DNA of 64,000 nt, taken from NCBI RefSeq assembly GCF_005502935.1, contig NZ_SCMP01000011.1:62001-126000 (forward strand), read 5' to 3'. The translations under genes and the position numbers were made by a program. The DNA comes from Pseudomonas sp. 2FG. GTDB lineage: Bacteria; Pseudomonadota; Gammaproteobacteria; Pseudomonadales; Pseudomonadaceae. The notes beneath the pieces were generated by a model that worked only from the letters and a program-made list of their open reading frames with translations, ran no database searches and was not told where the DNA came from. Positions 35,013-47,423 of this stretch are shown here, piece after piece (within the stretch, counting starts at the first letter, position 1; each line of letters begins with the position of its first letter).

Positions 35013-36190
35013 AACGCGACAGTCACCGCCTGCGCCGCGCGAGTCGCCTTGGCTCGGGCGGCCTCGATCGACTCATCACGCGCTAGGGCCACGCCCATGC
35101 GGCGCTGGCCGTCGACCTCGGGCTTACCGAACAGACGCAGCGCGGTATCCGGCTCGCTCAGGGCGGCGCCCAGGTTGGCGAAACTGGTTTGCCTCGATTG
35201 GCCTTCGACTAGCACCACAGCAGAAGCCGAGGGCCCGAGCTGACGAATCGCCGGAATCGGCAGGCCCAGAATGGCCCGCGCATGCAGGGCAAACTCGGAG
35301 AGGTCCTGGGAAATCAGCGTCACCAGCCCGGTATCGTGCGGGCGGGGCGAAATTTCGCAGAACCACACCTGGTCACCCTTGACGAACAGTTCGACGCCGA
35401 ACAAGCCGCGCCCTCCCAAGGAGCCGGTGACGGCCAGGGCAATCCGCTCGGCCTCGACCCGCGCCTTCGGGCTCATCGCCTGCGGCTGCCAGGACTCCTG
35501 ATAATCGCCCTTGGCCTGGCGATGGCCGACCGGCTGACAGAAGGTGGTACCGCCGACATGCCGCACGGTGAGCAAGGCAATCTCGTAGTCGAAGTCGATA
35601 AAACCCTCGACTATCACCCGCCCCTTGCCCGCCCGGCCACCGGCCTGGGCGTAATCCCAAGCGGTTTGCAGATCATCCAGGCTTTTCAGCAGCGACTGGC
35701 CCTTGCCCGAGGAGCTCATGATCGGCTTGATCAGGCACGGAAAGCCCAGCGCCTCAACCGCCGCCTGACACTCTTGGAACGAGTCGGCAAAGCGGTAAGG
35801 CGAAGTCGGCAGGCCCAGCTCTTCCGCCGCCAGCCGGCGAATACCTTCACGATTCATGGTCAACTGCGCCGCACGCGCCGTGGGGATCACGGTGAAGCCT
35901 TCGGCCTCCAGCTCGGCCAAGGTGGCGGTGGCAATGGCTTCGATTTCCGGGACTATGTAGTGCGGCTGCTCCAACTCGATCACCGCGCGCAGCGCCGCCC
36001 CGTCGAGCATGTCGACGACATGGCTGCGGTGTGCCACCTGCATGGCCGGCGCATTGGCATAACGGTCGACGGCAATCACTTCAACGCCCAGGCGCTGCAG
36101 CTCGATCACCACTTCCTTGCCCAGCTCGCCAGAGCCGCAGAGCAAGACGCGCGTCGCACTCGGCGACAAAGGGGTTCCGATACTGGGCAT
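35009..36190 (-). CDS. purT: Formate-dependent GAR transformylase
   Basis: Makes formylglycinamide ribonucleotide from GAR, formate and ATP in purine synthesis, an alternative to folate-dependent PurN. It has 393 residues of ATP-grasp fold: [47 protein letters not shown] and [13 protein letters not shown]. The ATG at 36190 ([14 protein letters not shown]) with AAGGATG upstream matches the family start; upstream in-frame ATGs at 36208 and 36223 are less likely. Confidence 0.96.
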   Translation of the reverse strand: MPSIGTPLSPSATRVLLCGSGELGKEVVIELQRLGVEVIAVDRYANAPAMQVAHRSHVVDMLDGAALRAVIELEQPHYIVPEIEAIATATLAELEAEGFTVIPTARAAQLTMNREGIRRLAAEELGLPTSPYRFADSFQECQAAVEALGFPCLIKPIMSSSGKGQSLLKSLDDLQTAWDYAQAGGRAGKGRVIVEGFIDFDYEIALLTVRHVGGTTFCQPVGHRQAKGDYQESWQPQAMSPKARVEAERIALAVTGSLGGRGLFGVELFVKGDQVWFCEISPRPHDTGLVTLISQDLSEFALHARAILGLPIPAIRQLGPSASAVVLVEGQSRQTSFANLGAALSEPDTALRLFGKPEVDGQRRMGVALARDESIEAARAKATRAAQAVTVAF

Positions 36191-36223
36191 GGGAGCATCC
36201 TTAGACATGAAGGGGGTCGGCAA

Positions 36224-36436
36224 TCAAAGAGGTTTTGTCGGCTCGAGCAACAACTGGCCATTGGCGCGGGCACGCTCCAGGCAGAGGCTCAGCACCTGGC
36301 GCCGCTCGCGGTTATCCATGCGGCTCCAGCGGGTGATTTCATCCACGTTGCGCTGGCAGCCGATACAGATATCCGCATCGTCCAGCGCACAGACACTCAC
36401 ACAAGGCGAGGCCACCGGCCGTTCAACGGCCATCAA
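36224..36436 (-). CDS. DUF1289 domain protein (small Cys-rich)
   Basis: A 70-residue protein of the DUF1289 family with the conserved [20 protein letters not shown] pattern (four cysteines, likely a metal or Fe-S site) and the helical [17 protein letters not shown] segment. Function is unknown. It overlaps the gamma-carbonic anhydrase gene by 4 bases and precedes purT by 33, so all three are probably one transcript. Confidence 0.9.
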   Translation of the reverse strand: MMAVERPVASPCVSVCALDDADICIGCQRNVDEITRWSRMDNRERRQVLSLCLERARANGQLLLEPTKPL

Positions 36437-36957
36437 GCGTCCTGCTCGACCAGATCACGGGCGTAGCGCTGGGCGTTATGTACGTAGTGCGTGGCGCTGG
36501 CTTCGAGCATTTTCTTCTGCGCCTCGGTCAGCTCGCGTACCACCTTACCCGGCGAGCCCATCACCAGAGAGCCGTCCGGGATCTCCTTGCCTTCGCCAAT
36601 CAAGGCGTTAGCACCGATGATGCAGTACTTGCCGATCTTGGCGCCGTTGAGCACCACGGCGTTGATCCCGATCAGGCTGTAATCGCCGACCGAGCAGCCA
36701 TGCAGCATGGCGTTATGGCCGATGGTCACGCCCTTGCCGATGGACAGAGGGTAGCCCATGTCGGTGTGCATCACCGCCCCGTCCTGCACGTTGCTGTTCT
36801 CGCCGATATGGATCAGCTCGTTATCGCCCCGCAACACCGCGTTGAACCAGACGCTGGCTCCCGGCTCGAGCCTGACCTTGCCAACCAGGGTGGCATTCGG
36901 CGCAACCCAGCTGTCCGGATGCACCTCGACACTCGACTGCCCCAGGCGATATTTCAT
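36433..36957 (-). CDS. Gamma-carbonic anhydrase family protein (YrdA-like)
   Basis: A 174-residue left-handed beta-helix protein with hexapeptide repeats. The histidine ligands of the family are visible ([18 protein letters not shown]). Members bind zinc; many lack measurable carbonic anhydrase activity. It lies in the nudL-like - gamma-CA - DUF1289 - purT run on the minus strand. Confidence 0.92.
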   Translation of the reverse strand: MKYRLGQSSVEVHPDSWVAPNATLVGKVRLEPGASVWFNAVLRGDNELIHIGENSNVQDGAVMHTDMGYPLSIGKGVTIGHNAMLHGCSVGDYSLIGINAVVLNGAKIGKYCIIGANALIGEGKEIPDGSLVMGSPGKVVRELTEAQKKMLEASATHYVHNAQRYARDLVEQDA

Positions 36958-36983
36958 GCTGTCGTCCTCAAAACTGCGACCCT

Positions 36984-37586
36984 TCAGCCCAACTTGATAA
37001 AGGATTCGGAAGGCTGATGCAGGGCGATCCCGGCGTCGTAAAGCAGATTGACCAGCTCCACCACCATGATCGCGGTCAGCCCCCAGATTTTATATTCACC
37101 GTAACGATAACTCGGCACATACCAGCTGTGTCCGAGGTAGTCGATGCGGTGGGTCATCTCCCGCGGATCGTCGCGAAAGAACGCCAGCGGCACAGTGAAG
37201 ACCGAGGCGATCTCGCCATCGTTGGCCTGGTACTCGACGTAATCGGGGACGACGCCGACATAAGGCGTGACCCGAATGCCGTGCCGCGACACCAGGCTAC
37301 TGAGCGGACCAATCACTTCGACCAACCCCGCCGGCAGACCGATCTCCTCCTGCGCCTCACGCAGCGCGGTGTGGATCAGATCGCGATCTTCCGGGTCACG
37401 CCGCCCACCCGGAAAGGCGACTTCGCCACCGTGGGTCGACAGACCACTGGCGCGCAGAGTCAGCACCAGTTCCGGCGCATCGCTGCGGGTGATGGGCACC
37501 AGCACCGCCGCCTCTGGGAAGCTATGGTCGGTCTCCAGAACGCGCGGCGTATAGCTGCGCACCCGTTGGAGTAGCTCATCGAGCAT
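36984..37586 (-). CDS. CoA pyrophosphatase, Nudix family (NudL-like)
   Basis: A 200-residue Nudix hydrolase of the NUDT7/NudL type, expected to cleave CoA or acyl-CoA to 4'-phosphopantetheine and 3',5'-ADP. The Nudix box is intact ([26 protein letters not shown] spans residues near 71-96) and is preceded by the CoA-class motif [12 protein letters not shown]. Start: ATG at 37586 (MLDELL) or the in-frame ATG at 37592; ribosome-binding sites are weak for both. First gene of the run leading to purT, divergent from another Nudix gene. Confidence 0.88.
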   Translation of the reverse strand: MLDELLQRVRSYTPRVLETDHSFPEAAVLVPITRSDAPELVLTLRASGLSTHGGEVAFPGGRRDPEDRDLIHTALREAQEEIGLPAGLVEVIGPLSSLVSRHGIRVTPYVGVVPDYVEYQANDGEIASVFTVPLAFFRDDPREMTHRIDYLGHSWYVPSYRYGEYKIWGLTAIMVVELVNLLYDAGIALHQPSESFIKLG

Positions 37587-37756
37587 GGGCATTCTCGGTC
37601 TCTTGTTCTGCCCGGCATCATGGCATGAAAGAACCGGCACGCCCAAGCCCTGCGCCACCCGGTCGCAGCATTCAAGCGCTTGACTTTGCCCCCTCGACAG
37701 CTTGCCGCCAAGGCCACGCGCGCGCCAAGATAAGCGATGAACACAGAGGATCCGGC

Positions 37757-38311
37757 ATGAAATTTTGTAGCCAGTGCGGCAGCCCCGTGACGCAGCGCAT
37801 TCCGGAGGGCGATGACCGCCCGCGCTTCGTCTGTGCAGAGTGCCAGACCATCCATTACCAGAATCCGCGAATCGTCGCCGGCTGCGTGCCGGTGTGGGGC
37901 GAGCAAGTACTCCTCTGCCGCCGCGCGATTGAGCCGCGCCGGGGCTACTGGACTCTCCCCGCCGGGTTTATGGAGAACGGCGAAACCATGCAGCAAGCTG
38001 CCGCCCGGGAAACGCTGGAAGAGGCCTGCGCCCGCGTGCAAGGACTGAGCCTCTACACCCTGTTCGATCTGCCGCATATCAGCCAGGTGTATGTATTTTT
38101 CCGCGCCGAGCTGGTCGACCTGGACTTTGCCGTCGGCGCTGAAAGTTTGGAGGTGAAATTGTTCCACGAACGCGACATCCCTTGGTCAGAGCTGGCTTTC
38201 CCGACGGTGGGCCGTACCTTAGAATGCTTCTTTGCCGACCGGGTAGCGCAGACCTACCCCGTGCGCAATGAGCCTATTGAGGCCTTGCGCGCGCACTACA
38301 AGAAAACCTGA
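37757..38311 (+). CDS. Nudix hydrolase with N-terminal zinc ribbon
   Basis: A 184-residue protein. An N-terminal CxxC...CxxC zinc ribbon (KFCSQCGSPV, VCAECQTIHY) comes before a Nudix domain with an intact box (GFMENGETMQQAAARETLEEACA region, about 75-97). The arrangement resembles NudC-type NADH pyrophosphatases but lacks their N-terminal domain and SQPWPFPxS motif, so the substrate is open. ATG at 37757 gives MKFCSQCGSP. Confidence 0.87.
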   Translation: MKFCSQCGSPVTQRIPEGDDRPRFVCAECQTIHYQNPRIVAGCVPVWGEQVLLCRRAIEPRRGYWTLPAGFMENGETMQQAAARETLEEACARVQGLSLYTLFDLPHISQVYVFFRAELVDLDFAVGAESLEVKLFHERDIPWSELAFPTVGRTLECFFADRVAQTYPVRNEPIEALRAHYKKT

Positions 38312-38349
38312 CCGCCATGGCGGCTCCGAAGACCTGGGATATAGCTCCG

Positions 38350-38853
38350 ATGCGCTGGTTTTTAGCGGTTCTCTGTTTATCTTTTGCTGCTTTATCTCAC
38401 GCCAATGCCGCGCCGACCCTCGATGGCAAAGCCGTGGACAAGGTTTTAGTGGTGAAGTCCGAGCGCAAACTGCTGCTGCTGGGCCGCGGCGAAGTACTGA
38501 AGGCCTATCGCGTGTCTCTCGGCAAACAACCCGAAGGCGCCAAACGGCGCGAGGGCGATCGCCGCACTCCGGAAGGCTTCTATTGGATCGACTGGCGCAA
38601 GAACAGTGACAAATACAACCTGGCCATGCACATCTCCTACCCCAATATCCGCGACCAGGCTAACGCGCGCAAAGAAGGGGTTCCGCCTGGTGGCATGATC
38701 ATGATCCACGGCACACCATTGGATGAAGAATACCCGGAGTGGTATTTCCATACCCTGGATTGGACCGAAGGCTGTATCGCCATGAAGAACAGCGACATGC
38801 GGGAAATCTGGAGTCTGGTCAAAGATGGCACCCTGATCGAGATCCGCCCCTAG
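38350..38853 (+). CDS. Exported L,D-transpeptidase (YkuD) family protein
   Basis: A 167-residue protein with a Sec signal peptide (cleavage near LSHANA). The YkuD domain covers most of the rest, with the catalytic signature MIHGTPLDEEYP...WTEGCIAM; the Cys in EGCI and His in IHGT are present. Such enzymes cross-link peptidoglycan or attach proteins to it, though many short members are uncharacterised. It follows the Nudix gene by 38 bases and precedes a strong terminator. Confidence 0.88.
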   Translation: MRWFLAVLCLSFAALSHANAAPTLDGKAVDKVLVVKSERKLLLLGRGEVLKAYRVSLGKQPEGAKRREGDRRTPEGFYWIDWRKNSDKYNLAMHISYPNIRDQANARKEGVPPGGMIMIHGTPLDEEYPEWYFHTLDWTEGCIAMKNSDMREIWSLVKDGTLIEIRP

Positions 38854-38910
38854 GGTGGGTGAAACCCACCATCCAGCACCATTGGTGGGTTCCCCCCTAC
38901 ATCGAACAGC

Positions 38911-38940
38911 AAAAAAGGCGCCCTCGAGCGCCTTTTTTTT
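38911..38940. terminator. Intrinsic terminator after the YkuD gene
   Basis: AAAAAAGGCGC, loop CCTCGA, GCGCCTTTTTTTT. Strong on the plus strand and usable on the minus strand for the convergent yqfO-like gene. A GGTGGGT/ACCCACC hairpin also lies at about 38855-38871. Confidence 0.92.
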
Positions 38941-38953
38941 GCCTGCACCTAGT

Positions 38954-39271
38954 TCAGAAAACCAAGTCCGACAAGCGCCACACCTCGAATGCCGGCGTCT
39001 CGTAGGGATGCGCCATGCGCAACGCCTTCACCGCGCCGTGGATCAGCTCGTCAGCCACCACCAACTCGACTTTCCACTCCGCCACGTGCTCGACCAGACC
39101 GGCCTGACCGAGGAACGGCTGACTGCCCGCCAGCGGCCGGAACTGCCCTTGCCCGAGGGTCTGCCAACAGCAACTGTCATAGGCGCCGATATGCCCCGCG
39201 CCAGCGGCAAAAACAGCATTCTTAACAACGTCCAGATGGGTTTCCGGAACATAAAAACACAGTTTGTACAT
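38954..39271 (-). CDS. YqfO/NIF3-like small protein
   Basis: A 105-residue protein like the PII-like insert of YqfO/NIF3 proteins: MYKLCFYVPETHLDVVKNAVF, GAGHIGAYDSCCW and MAHPYETPAFEVW. Small stand-alone versions are common in Pseudomonas. Function is unknown; a small-molecule or metal-sensing role is inference from the fold. It stands alone on the minus strand; the 39272-39444 gap upstream shows nothing clear. Confidence 0.85.
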   Translation of the reverse strand: MYKLCFYVPETHLDVVKNAVFAAGAGHIGAYDSCCWQTLGQGQFRPLAGSQPFLGQAGLVEHVAEWKVELVVADELIHGAVKALRMAHPYETPAFEVWRLSDLVF

Positions 39272-39444
39272 CAGGGTCTCCGCAGGGTAATGGCAGGGTG
39301 AACGGCAACCGACAAATAATGCTGCTTTGCCTTAATCCTACCAAGCGGCGCAGTTCACAAGTCTGCAATCAGACTCACCGACAACCGCAGCGTTCAGCCA
39401 CGCATAGAGCGCTTAGCCATAAGCCGCCACGACCTAATACCCTT

Positions 39445-39645
39445 TTAGCCAGGGGCCAGCGGGTTGTGACTGCCATCGCAGTACGGCAGACGCTTGGAGT
39501 GGCCGCAGCGACAGGGCCATAGATGCTGCTCACGCACGCTCGGCAGGCTCACCCCCTGCGGGCAATCGGCAGAGCAGTCAGGCCATTGCGGCGAGCGGCC
39601 GCGGGTACAGAGCCGTAAGGTCGCGCCCGGCTGAACCAGGCGCAC
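39445..39645 (-). CDS. CDGSH iron-sulfur domain protein
   Basis: A small protein with a complete CDGSH [2Fe-2S] motif at the C-terminus (CRCGHSKRLPYCDGSH) and a degenerate first copy (LCTRGRSPQWPDC), in which the second ligand Cys is replaced by Arg. The only normal start codon is GTG at 39645, giving 66 residues. The frame stays open upstream to the purL stop with protein-like residues (VLPILPE), so the true start may use a rare codon. It follows purL closely and is probably cotranscribed. Confidence 0.75.
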   Translation of the reverse strand: MRLVQPGATLRLCTRGRSPQWPDCSADCPQGVSLPSVREQHLWPCRCGHSKRLPYCDGSHNPLAPG

Positions 39646-39714
39646 CTCAGGAAGGATAGGGAGAACGGCGGGCGCTACAGACCGGCGGCTTGCGCCTGCC
39701 GGCGTCGCTTGCCC

Positions 39715-42700
39715 TTAGTTAACCCAGACGCGAGCGTTGCGGAACATCCGCAGCCAGCCGCCATCTTCCTGCCACTCTTCCGGGCGCCAGGAGTTCTGTG
39801 CGGCGCGGAACACCCGCTCCGGGTGCGGCATCATGATGGTGACGCGGCCGTCGCGACTGGTCAGGCCGGTAATCCCGCGCGGCGAGCCGTTCGGGTTGGC
39901 CGGGTAGGTCTCGGTAACCTTGCCATGGTTATCGATGAAGCGCAGGGACACGCAGCCGGACAGATCGGCCTCGAGCAAGGCCTCCTCGCTTTCGAACTCG
40001 GCATGCCCCTCGCCGTGAGCGATGGCGATCGGCATCCGCGAACCGGCCATATCGCGCAGGAAGATCGAGGCCGACTCCTGCACCTGCACCATCGCCACCC
40101 GCGCCTCGAACTGCTCGGAACGGTTACGCACGAAGTGCGGCCAGAACTCGCTGCCCGGGATCAGTTCGTGCAGATTGGAGAGCATCTGGCAGCCGTTGCA
40201 CACCCCGAGGGTGAAGCTGTCCTTGCGCTCAAAAAACGCGCTGAACGCATCGCGGGCGCGGCTGTTGAACAGGATCGACTTGGCCCAGCCTTCACCGGCA
40301 CCGAGCACGTCACCGTAGGAGAACCCCCCACAGGCGACCAGGCCCTTGAATGCTTCGAGATCGACACGCCCGGCGAGAATATCGCTCATATGCACATCGA
40401 TCGCGTTGAAGCCGGCGCGGTCGAAAGCCGCCGCCATTTCCACCTGGCCGTTAACACCTTGCTCACGCAAGACCGCAATCTGTGGACGGAGGTTCTTCTT
40501 GATAAAGGGCGCCGCGATGTCCTGGTTAACGTCGAAGCCAAGTTTGATGCTCAGGCCAGGATTGTCTTCGTCCAGCAGCCCCTCGAACTCCTGCTCGGCA
40601 CACTCGACGTTATCGCGCAGGCGCTGGATCTGGTAGCTGGTCTCGGCCCACTGACGCTGCAACAGACGACGCTGACCGGCGAATACCGGCTGGCCGTTGA
40701 AGCTGATAGCAACCTCAGCGTTATTCACCGGCTGACCGATCACCGCAACGCAATCACCCAGACCCGCCGCGCTGAATTGCGCCAGCACTTCCGGGGTCGA
40801 GTCCTGACGCACCTGGATCACCGCGCCGAGCTCTTCGTTGAACAACACGGCAGCCAGCGCTTCGCGGTTGTCAGCCAACGCATCGAGATAGATGTTCAGA
40901 CCGCAATGGCCGGCGAAGGCCATTTCCAGCACGCTGACCAGCAAGCCACCGTCGGAACGGTCATGGTAGGACAGCAGGTGGCCATCGGCATTCAAGCCCT
41001 GGATCACGGCGAAGAAGGCCTTGAGGTCTTCGGCATCGTCGACGTCCGGCGCCTGGCGGCCCAGTTGACCATGCACCTGAGCGAGGATCGAAGCGCCCAT
41101 GCGGTTCTGCCCACGGCCCAGGTCGATCAGGATCAGATCCGTCACGCCCTTGTCCATGCGCAGTTGCGGGGTCAGGGTCTGGCGCACGTCGAGCACCGGG
41201 GCGAAGCCGGACACGATCAGCGACAACGGCGAGGTCACGCTCTTCTCCGTGCCGGCATCCGTCCAACGGGTCTTCATCGACATCGAGTCCTTGCCGACCG
41301 GGATGGTGATGCCCAGCTCCGGGCACAGCTGCATGCCGACCGCTTTGACGGTGTCATACAGGCGCGCGTCTTCACCGGGGTGACCGGCGGCGGACATCCA
41401 GTTGGCGGACAGTTTGATGTCGGAAATCTTGCCGATTCGCGCGGCCGCGATATTGGTCAGCGTCTCGCCTATCGCCATGCGTCCAGACGCCGGAGCATCC
41501 AGCAGCGCCAGCGGCGTGCGTTCGCCCATGGCCATGGCTTCGCCGCAATACACGTCGAAGCTGGCGGCGGTCACGGCGCAGTCGGCCACCGGCACCTGCC
41601 AGGGGCCGACCATCTGATCGCGGGCGACCAGGCCGGTGATGGTGCGGTCGCCGATGGTGATCAGGAAGCTCTTGCTGGCCACCGCTGGGTGGCGCAGCAC
41701 GCGCTCCACGGCCACGTCGAGGTCCAGGGTCGCGGCATCGAAGTCATCGCCCAGCTCGGCTTCGCGACTCGCCGAACGGTGCATGCGCGGCGCCTTGCCG
41801 AGCAGCACTTCGAGCGGCATGTCCACGGCGTTGTTGCCGAAATGGCTGTCGGCCACGGTCAGCTGCGGCTCTGCGAGGGCCTCGCCGACTACGGCAAACG
41901 GGCAACGCTCGCGCTCGCAGATCGCCTTGAAGCGCTCGAAGTCCGCCGCATCGACCGCCAACACGTAGCGTTCCTGGGATTCGTTGCACCAGATTTCCAG
42001 CGGGGCCATGCCCGGCTCGTCGTTGGGCACCGCACGCAGCTCGAAGCGACCGCCACGGCCGGCATCGTTGACCAGCTCCGGGAAGGCGTTGGACAGACCA
42101 CCGGCGCCGACGTCATGGATAAAGCTGATGGGGTTGTGCTCGCCGAGCTGCCAGCAACGGTCGATCACCTCCTGGCAGCGGCGCTCCATCTCCGGGTTCT
42201 CGCGCTGTACCGAGGCGAAATCCAGGTCGGCCGAGCTGGTGCCGGTGGCCATCGAGGAGGCCGCACCGCCACCCAGGCCGATCAACATCGCCGGGCCGCC
42301 GAGCACGATCAGCTTGGAGCCCACGGTGATCTCGGCTTTCTGCACGTGTTCGGCCCGGATGTTGCCCATGCCGCCGGCCAGCATGATCGGCTTGTGGTAA
42401 CCACGGACTTCTTCGCCGCGCGGGGTGGTGATCGCCTGTTCGAAGGTACGGAAGTAGCCGGTCAGTGCCGGGCGACCGAATTCGTTGTTGAACGCCGCGC
42501 CGCCGAGCGGGCCTTCGAGCATGATGTCCAGCGCCGTGACGATGCGCTCGGGCTTGCCGTACGGAGTTTCCCACGGCTGTTCGAAACCCGGAATCTGCAG
42601 GTTGGAGACGGTGAACCCGGTCAGGCCGGCTTTCGGCTTGGCCCCGCGCCCGGTGGCGCCCTCGTCGCGAATCTCACCACCGGAGCCGGTCGAGGCACCG

Positions 42701-43611
42701 GGGAACGGCGCGATGGCGGTCGGGTGGTTGTGGGTTTCCACCTTCATCAGAATATGTACCGGCTCCTCGACCGCGCCGTACTGGCGAGTCTCTGGATTCG
42801 GGAAGAAACGTCCGGCGACCGAGCCTTCGATTACCGCAGCGTTGTCCTTATAAGCCGACAAGACCCCTTCACCGTGCATCTGGAAGGTGTTCTTGATCAT
42901 GCCGAACAGGCTTTTTTCCTGATTCTCGCCGTCGATATCCCAGCTGGCATTGAAGATCTTGTGCCGGCAATGCTCGGAGTTGGCCTGGGCAAACATCATC
43001 AGTTCGATGTCGTGGGGGTTGCGCCCCAGGCCGGTGAAGCTGGTCACCAGATAGTCGATCTCGTCTTCCGCCAGGGCCAGGCCCAGCTCGACGTTGGCTT
43101 GCTCCAGCGCCGCGCGGCCGCCGCCGAGCACGTCGACCAGGGTCAACGGCTTGGGCTGGGCATGGCTGAACAGGCCAGCCGCCTGCTCCAGATCACCCAG
43201 CACCAGCTGGGTCATGCGGTCATGCAGGCTGGCGGCGATCAGCTCGGCCTCAGCCTCGCTGAATTCACCGGCGACGTAGTAGGCGATCCCGCGTTCAAGC
43301 CGCTGAATCTTCGCCAGACCACAGTTACGGGCGATGTCGCTGGCCTTGCTCGACCAGGGCGAGATGGTGCCGAAACGCGGCAGCACCAAAAACAGTCGGC
43401 CGCTCGGCTCTTGTACCGGCACGCTGGGGCCGTACTTGAGCAGGCGGGCGAGCACTTTCTCTTCTTCACCGATGAGTACGCCGGTGACCTCGGCAAAGTG
43501 GGCAAACTCGGCATACACACCGCTTACAGCGGGGACCTTCTGGGTCAGTTGCTCGAGTAACTTGCCGTGGCGGAAGGCAGAAAGGGCAGGAGCGCCGCGC
43601 AGGATCAACAT
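39715..43611 (-). CDS. purL: Phosphoribosylformylglycinamidine synthase
   Basis: Large single-chain FGAM synthase (1298 residues) converting FGAR, glutamine and ATP to FGAM in purine synthesis. An N-terminal PurS-like domain, two AIRS-type synthetase domains ([34 protein letters not shown]) and a C-terminal glutaminase with catalytic Cys in [13 protein letters not shown] and the His/Glu pair in [13 protein letters not shown] are all present. Length is the normal proteobacterial size. Divergent from mltF. Confidence 0.98.
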   Translation of the reverse strand: MLILRGAPALSAFRHGKLLEQLTQKVPAVSGVYAEFAHFAEVTGVLIGEEEKVLARLLKYGPSVPVQEPSGRLFLVLPRFGTISPWSSKASDIARNCGLAKIQRLERGIAYYVAGEFSEAEAELIAASLHDRMTQLVLGDLEQAAGLFSHAQPKPLTLVDVLGGGRAALEQANVELGLALAEDEIDYLVTSFTGLGRNPHDIELMMFAQANSEHCRHKIFNASWDIDGENQEKSLFGMIKNTFQMHGEGVLSAYKDNAAVIEGSVAGRFFPNPETRQYGAVEEPVHILMKVETHNHPTAIAPFPGASTGSGGEIRDEGATGRGAKPKAGLTGFTVSNLQIPGFEQPWETPYGKPERIVTALDIMLEGPLGGAAFNNEFGRPALTGYFRTFEQAITTPRGEEVRGYHKPIMLAGGMGNIRAEHVQKAEITVGSKLIVLGGPAMLIGLGGGAASSMATGTSSADLDFASVQRENPEMERRCQEVIDRCWQLGEHNPISFIHDVGAGGLSNAFPELVNDAGRGGRFELRAVPNDEPGMAPLEIWCNESQERYVLAVDAADFERFKAICERERCPFAVVGEALAEPQLTVADSHFGNNAVDMPLEVLLGKAPRMHRSASREAELGDDFDAATLDLDVAVERVLRHPAVASKSFLITIGDRTITGLVARDQMVGPWQVPVADCAVTAASFDVYCGEAMAMGERTPLALLDAPASGRMAIGETLTNIAAARIGKISDIKLSANWMSAAGHPGEDARLYDTVKAVGMQLCPELGITIPVGKDSMSMKTRWTDAGTEKSVTSPLSLIVSGFAPVLDVRQTLTPQLRMDKGVTDLILIDLGRGQNRMGASILAQVHGQLGRQAPDVDDAEDLKAFFAVIQGLNADGHLLSYHDRSDGGLLVSVLEMAFAGHCGLNIYLDALADNREALAAVLFNEELGAVIQVRQDSTPEVLAQFSAAGLGDCVAVIGQPVNNAEVAISFNGQPVFAGQRRLLQRQWAETSYQIQRLRDNVECAEQEFEGLLDEDNPGLSIKLGFDVNQDIAAPFIKKNLRPQIAVLREQGVNGQVEMAAAFDRAGFNAIDVHMSDILAGRVDLEAFKGLVACGGFSYGDVLGAGEGWAKSILFNSRARDAFSAFFERKDSFTLGVCNGCQMLSNLHELIPGSEFWPHFVRNRSEQFEARVAMVQVQESASIFLRDMAGSRMPIAIAHGEGHAEFESEEALLEADLSGCVSLRFIDNHGKVTETYPANPNGSPRGITGLTSRDGRVTIMMPHPERVFRAAQNSWRPEEWQEDGGWLRMFRNARVWVN

Positions 43612-43717
43612 CTTCGGGACAGCCTCGGGAAGGGGGATGCTTTGAGGCCGTGCATTCTAGCGCAAACCGCCCGCCAAGGCACTCGCGACGGGCACTCTGC
43701 TGGCATTGCAGCGCTAA

Positions 43718-45241
<1,524 letters not shown>

Positions 45242-45294
45242 GCCGGGTAGCGGCGTTGCTTGCCGAAACCCAACGAGGACAGAGCTAGGCTTCA

Positions 45295-45316
45295 CGAGGT
45301 GCATCCATGCACCTCG
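45295..45316. repeat. Perfect hairpin between mltF and tadA
   Basis: CGAGGTGCA, loop TCCA, TGCACCTCG: a 9-bp perfect stem. It looks like a small intergenic repeat; no T-run. Confidence 0.55.
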
Positions 45317-45340
45317 CCCTACGGGCAGCTAAAGCTGTGC

Positions 45341-45362
45341 AAAACGGCTTTCCTGCCGTTTT
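45341..45362. terminator. Bidirectional terminator between mltF and tadA
   Basis: AAAACGGC, loop TTTCCT, GCCGTTTT: an 8-bp stem with A- and T-runs at the edges, between two convergent genes. Confidence 0.8.
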
Positions 45363-45383
45363 GTCACTTCGCGCTACGCCAGC

Positions 45384-45860
45384 CTAGCCGCGGCGCGCCT
45401 TAAAAAACTCACTCAACATCGTGCTGCACTCCTGCGCCAGCACCCCACCCTCGACCAACACCCGGTGATTGAGGAAGTCCTGGGTGAAGAATTGGCCGCG
45501 GCTTTGCACCACGCCAGCCTTTGGCTCGGTCGCGCCGTAAACCACCCGCTTGATCCGGGCATGCACGATCAAGCCGGCGCACATGCTGCACGGCTCCAGC
45601 GTCACATACAGCGTGCTGCCAAGCAGGCGGTAATTCTCCAGGCTCTGCGCCGCAGCACGGATCGCCACCATCTCGGCATGGGCGCTGGGGTCATGCCGGG
45701 AAATCGGGCAATTGAAGCCACGCCCAATGATTTCACCATCCTGCACCAGCAGCGCGCCAACCGGCACCTCGCCCAGGCTCGCGCCCTCGGCAGCCAACGC
45801 CAGGGCCTCGCGCATAAAGTGCTGATCCTGGCTACGGTCGATGATCTGCGGCTGACGCAT
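45384..45860 (-). CDS. tadA: tRNA-specific adenosine deaminase
   Basis: Converts A34 to inosine in the anticodon of tRNA-Arg(ACG). It has 158 residues with the zinc deaminase motifs H61-A-E63 and P90-C91-S-M-C94, plus GEVPVGALLV and FFTQDFLNHRV. It follows the multicopper oxidase gene by 43 bases. Confidence 0.96.
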   Translation of the reverse strand: MRQPQIIDRSQDQHFMREALALAAEGASLGEVPVGALLVQDGEIIGRGFNCPISRHDPSAHAEMVAIRAAAQSLENYRLLGSTLYVTLEPCSMCAGLIVHARIKRVVYGATEPKAGVVQSRGQFFTQDFLNHRVLVEGGVLAQECSTMLSEFFKARRG

Positions 45861-45903
45861 CAGCCAAGCCCAACGCAGCTATCGAGTTGTGCAGCAGAGT
45901 TAT

Positions 45904-47277
45904 TCACGAGCTCACCTCGATGCTGGCCATCAGGCCGGTTTCCATATGGTCGATCACATGGCAGTGGAACATCCACACCCCCGGGTTATCCGCCACCAAG
46001 GCGACCCGGGCACGCTCGTTTTTGCCGAGCAGATAGGTGTCGGTGAAGTACGGAATGATCTTCTTGCGGTCCGAACTCAGCACCTTGAAGCTCATGCCAT
46101 GCAGATGGATCGGATGCTGGTACTGAGCCATGTTGCGCAGCTCGAAGATGTAGCTCTTACCCAGCTCCAGCTTGGCGATCGGCCGATCGGCGCAGCTCTT
46201 GTCGTTGATGTCCCAGGCCTTGCCATTGATCTGCCAGAAGCTCGACGCCACGCCATTGGCCGCATTCACCGAGACCGCCCCGACCCACTCGAAGTTGAAG
46301 CGGAGGGTTTCGGCATTGGCCAGATCCGGCTCGGACACCGGGTTGGCCGGCAACGCCGGCGGCCAATCGCCCGCCGCGTCCGCGCAAGCCTGCGAGCGCA
46401 GCGTCGCCAGACGCACCGGACCATTACGCAGCGACAGCTCCTGCCCCGCAGCCGGCACTCGCAAGGCCAGATCCATACGCATTCCCGGCCCCAGCCAATA
46501 CTCCTTGCCCAGCGGGCGCGGCGCGACCGGGTTACCGTCGAGCGCATAGATCCGCGCCTCGGCGTCCGGCAGGTTGAGCCTATAGGTCAAGGTGTTATCA
46601 AGATTGAGCAGGCGCAGGCGCACGACCTGGCCGGCCGGCAGATCCAGCGTCGGCAGATGCTGGCCACTGACGCTGGAGAAACTCCCCGCCGTACCACCGC
46701 GCGCCGCCTCCCGCGGGAGGCTGAATGGGGTGAAGGCGCCCTGCTCGTCAATATGCCAGGTCTTCAGGCTGAGGGTGCGTTCATGCAGGAAACCGCTCGG
46801 CTCACGCTCTTCGACAATCAGCGGCCCGACCAGGCCGCGACCCAGCTGCTGGCTACTGGACACATGCGGGTGATACCAGTAGCTGCCGGCATCCGGGGTC
46901 TTGAACCGATAGTCGAAGTACTCGCCCGGCAGCACCGGCAGTTGCGAGACATAGGGCACGCCATCCATTTCCAGCGGCAGACGGATGCCGTGCCAGTGAA
47001 TGGTGGTCGGGTGATCGAGCTTGTTGATAAAGCGCACCCGCAACCACTCGCCCTGCTTGGCGCGCAACTCCACGCCCGGCGCCTGGCCGCCATAGGCCCA
47101 GGCCGGGGTGAGATGACCGGGTACCAGCTCGAGATCCATGGGCGCGGCGATCAGTTCGTAGTCATGGCTTTGGCCATCCTGCAGGCGGCCCAACCAATAG
47201 CGCGCACCACCGGCACCGAGCCCGACCACGGCCAGCCCGGCCAAGCCAGCAAGGATCTGTCGACGCGAGAAAGACAT
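45904..47277 (-). CDS. Multicopper oxidase, Tat-exported
   Basis: A 457-residue cupredoxin-type oxidase. The N-terminal SFSRRQILAGLAGLA is a twin-arginine signal. Copper motifs are complete: THWHGIRLP, YWYHPHV, HPIHLHGMSFK and the type 1/3 HCHVIDHMETGLM. Family members include CueO-like cuprous oxidases and FtsP/SufI-like proteins; with all ligands present this one should be an active oxidase, but it lacks the Met-rich insert of CueO and the substrate is unknown. ATG at 47277 starts the Tat signal. It lies between guaA and tadA. Confidence 0.9.
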   Translation of the reverse strand: MSFSRRQILAGLAGLAVVGLGAGGARYWLGRLQDGQSHDYELIAAPMDLELVPGHLTPAWAYGGQAPGVELRAKQGEWLRVRFINKLDHPTTIHWHGIRLPLEMDGVPYVSQLPVLPGEYFDYRFKTPDAGSYWYHPHVSSSQQLGRGLVGPLIVEEREPSGFLHERTLSLKTWHIDEQGAFTPFSLPREAARGGTAGSFSSVSGQHLPTLDLPAGQVVRLRLLNLDNTLTYRLNLPDAEARIYALDGNPVAPRPLGKEYWLGPGMRMDLALRVPAAGQELSLRNGPVRLATLRSQACADAAGDWPPALPANPVSEPDLANAETLRFNFEWVGAVSVNAANGVASSFWQINGKAWDINDKSCADRPIAKLELGKSYIFELRNMAQYQHPIHLHGMSFKVLSSDRKKIIPYFTDTYLLGKNERARVALVADNPGVWMFHCHVIDHMETGLMASIEVSS

Positions 47278-47423
47278 GGGTTCAGGCACCTCAAAGAAAA
47301 AGGACTTCGCTGGCCCATCAGGTAATAGCGCCAACCTCTAACGGGCGGCTCGCACGGGGCGGACAAGCTACACCCGGCCGCAGACAACGATAAGGGCGAC
47401 CTGGGCCGCCCTCACTGGCTACA

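Noticed and set aside
39709..43560. A very long open frame (1283 codons) on the plus strand opposite purL.
   Set aside because: It mirrors purL across nearly its whole length; high-G+C codon bias leaves the antisense frame open. Composition (His, Gln, Arg-rich) is not protein-like and purL is unmistakable.
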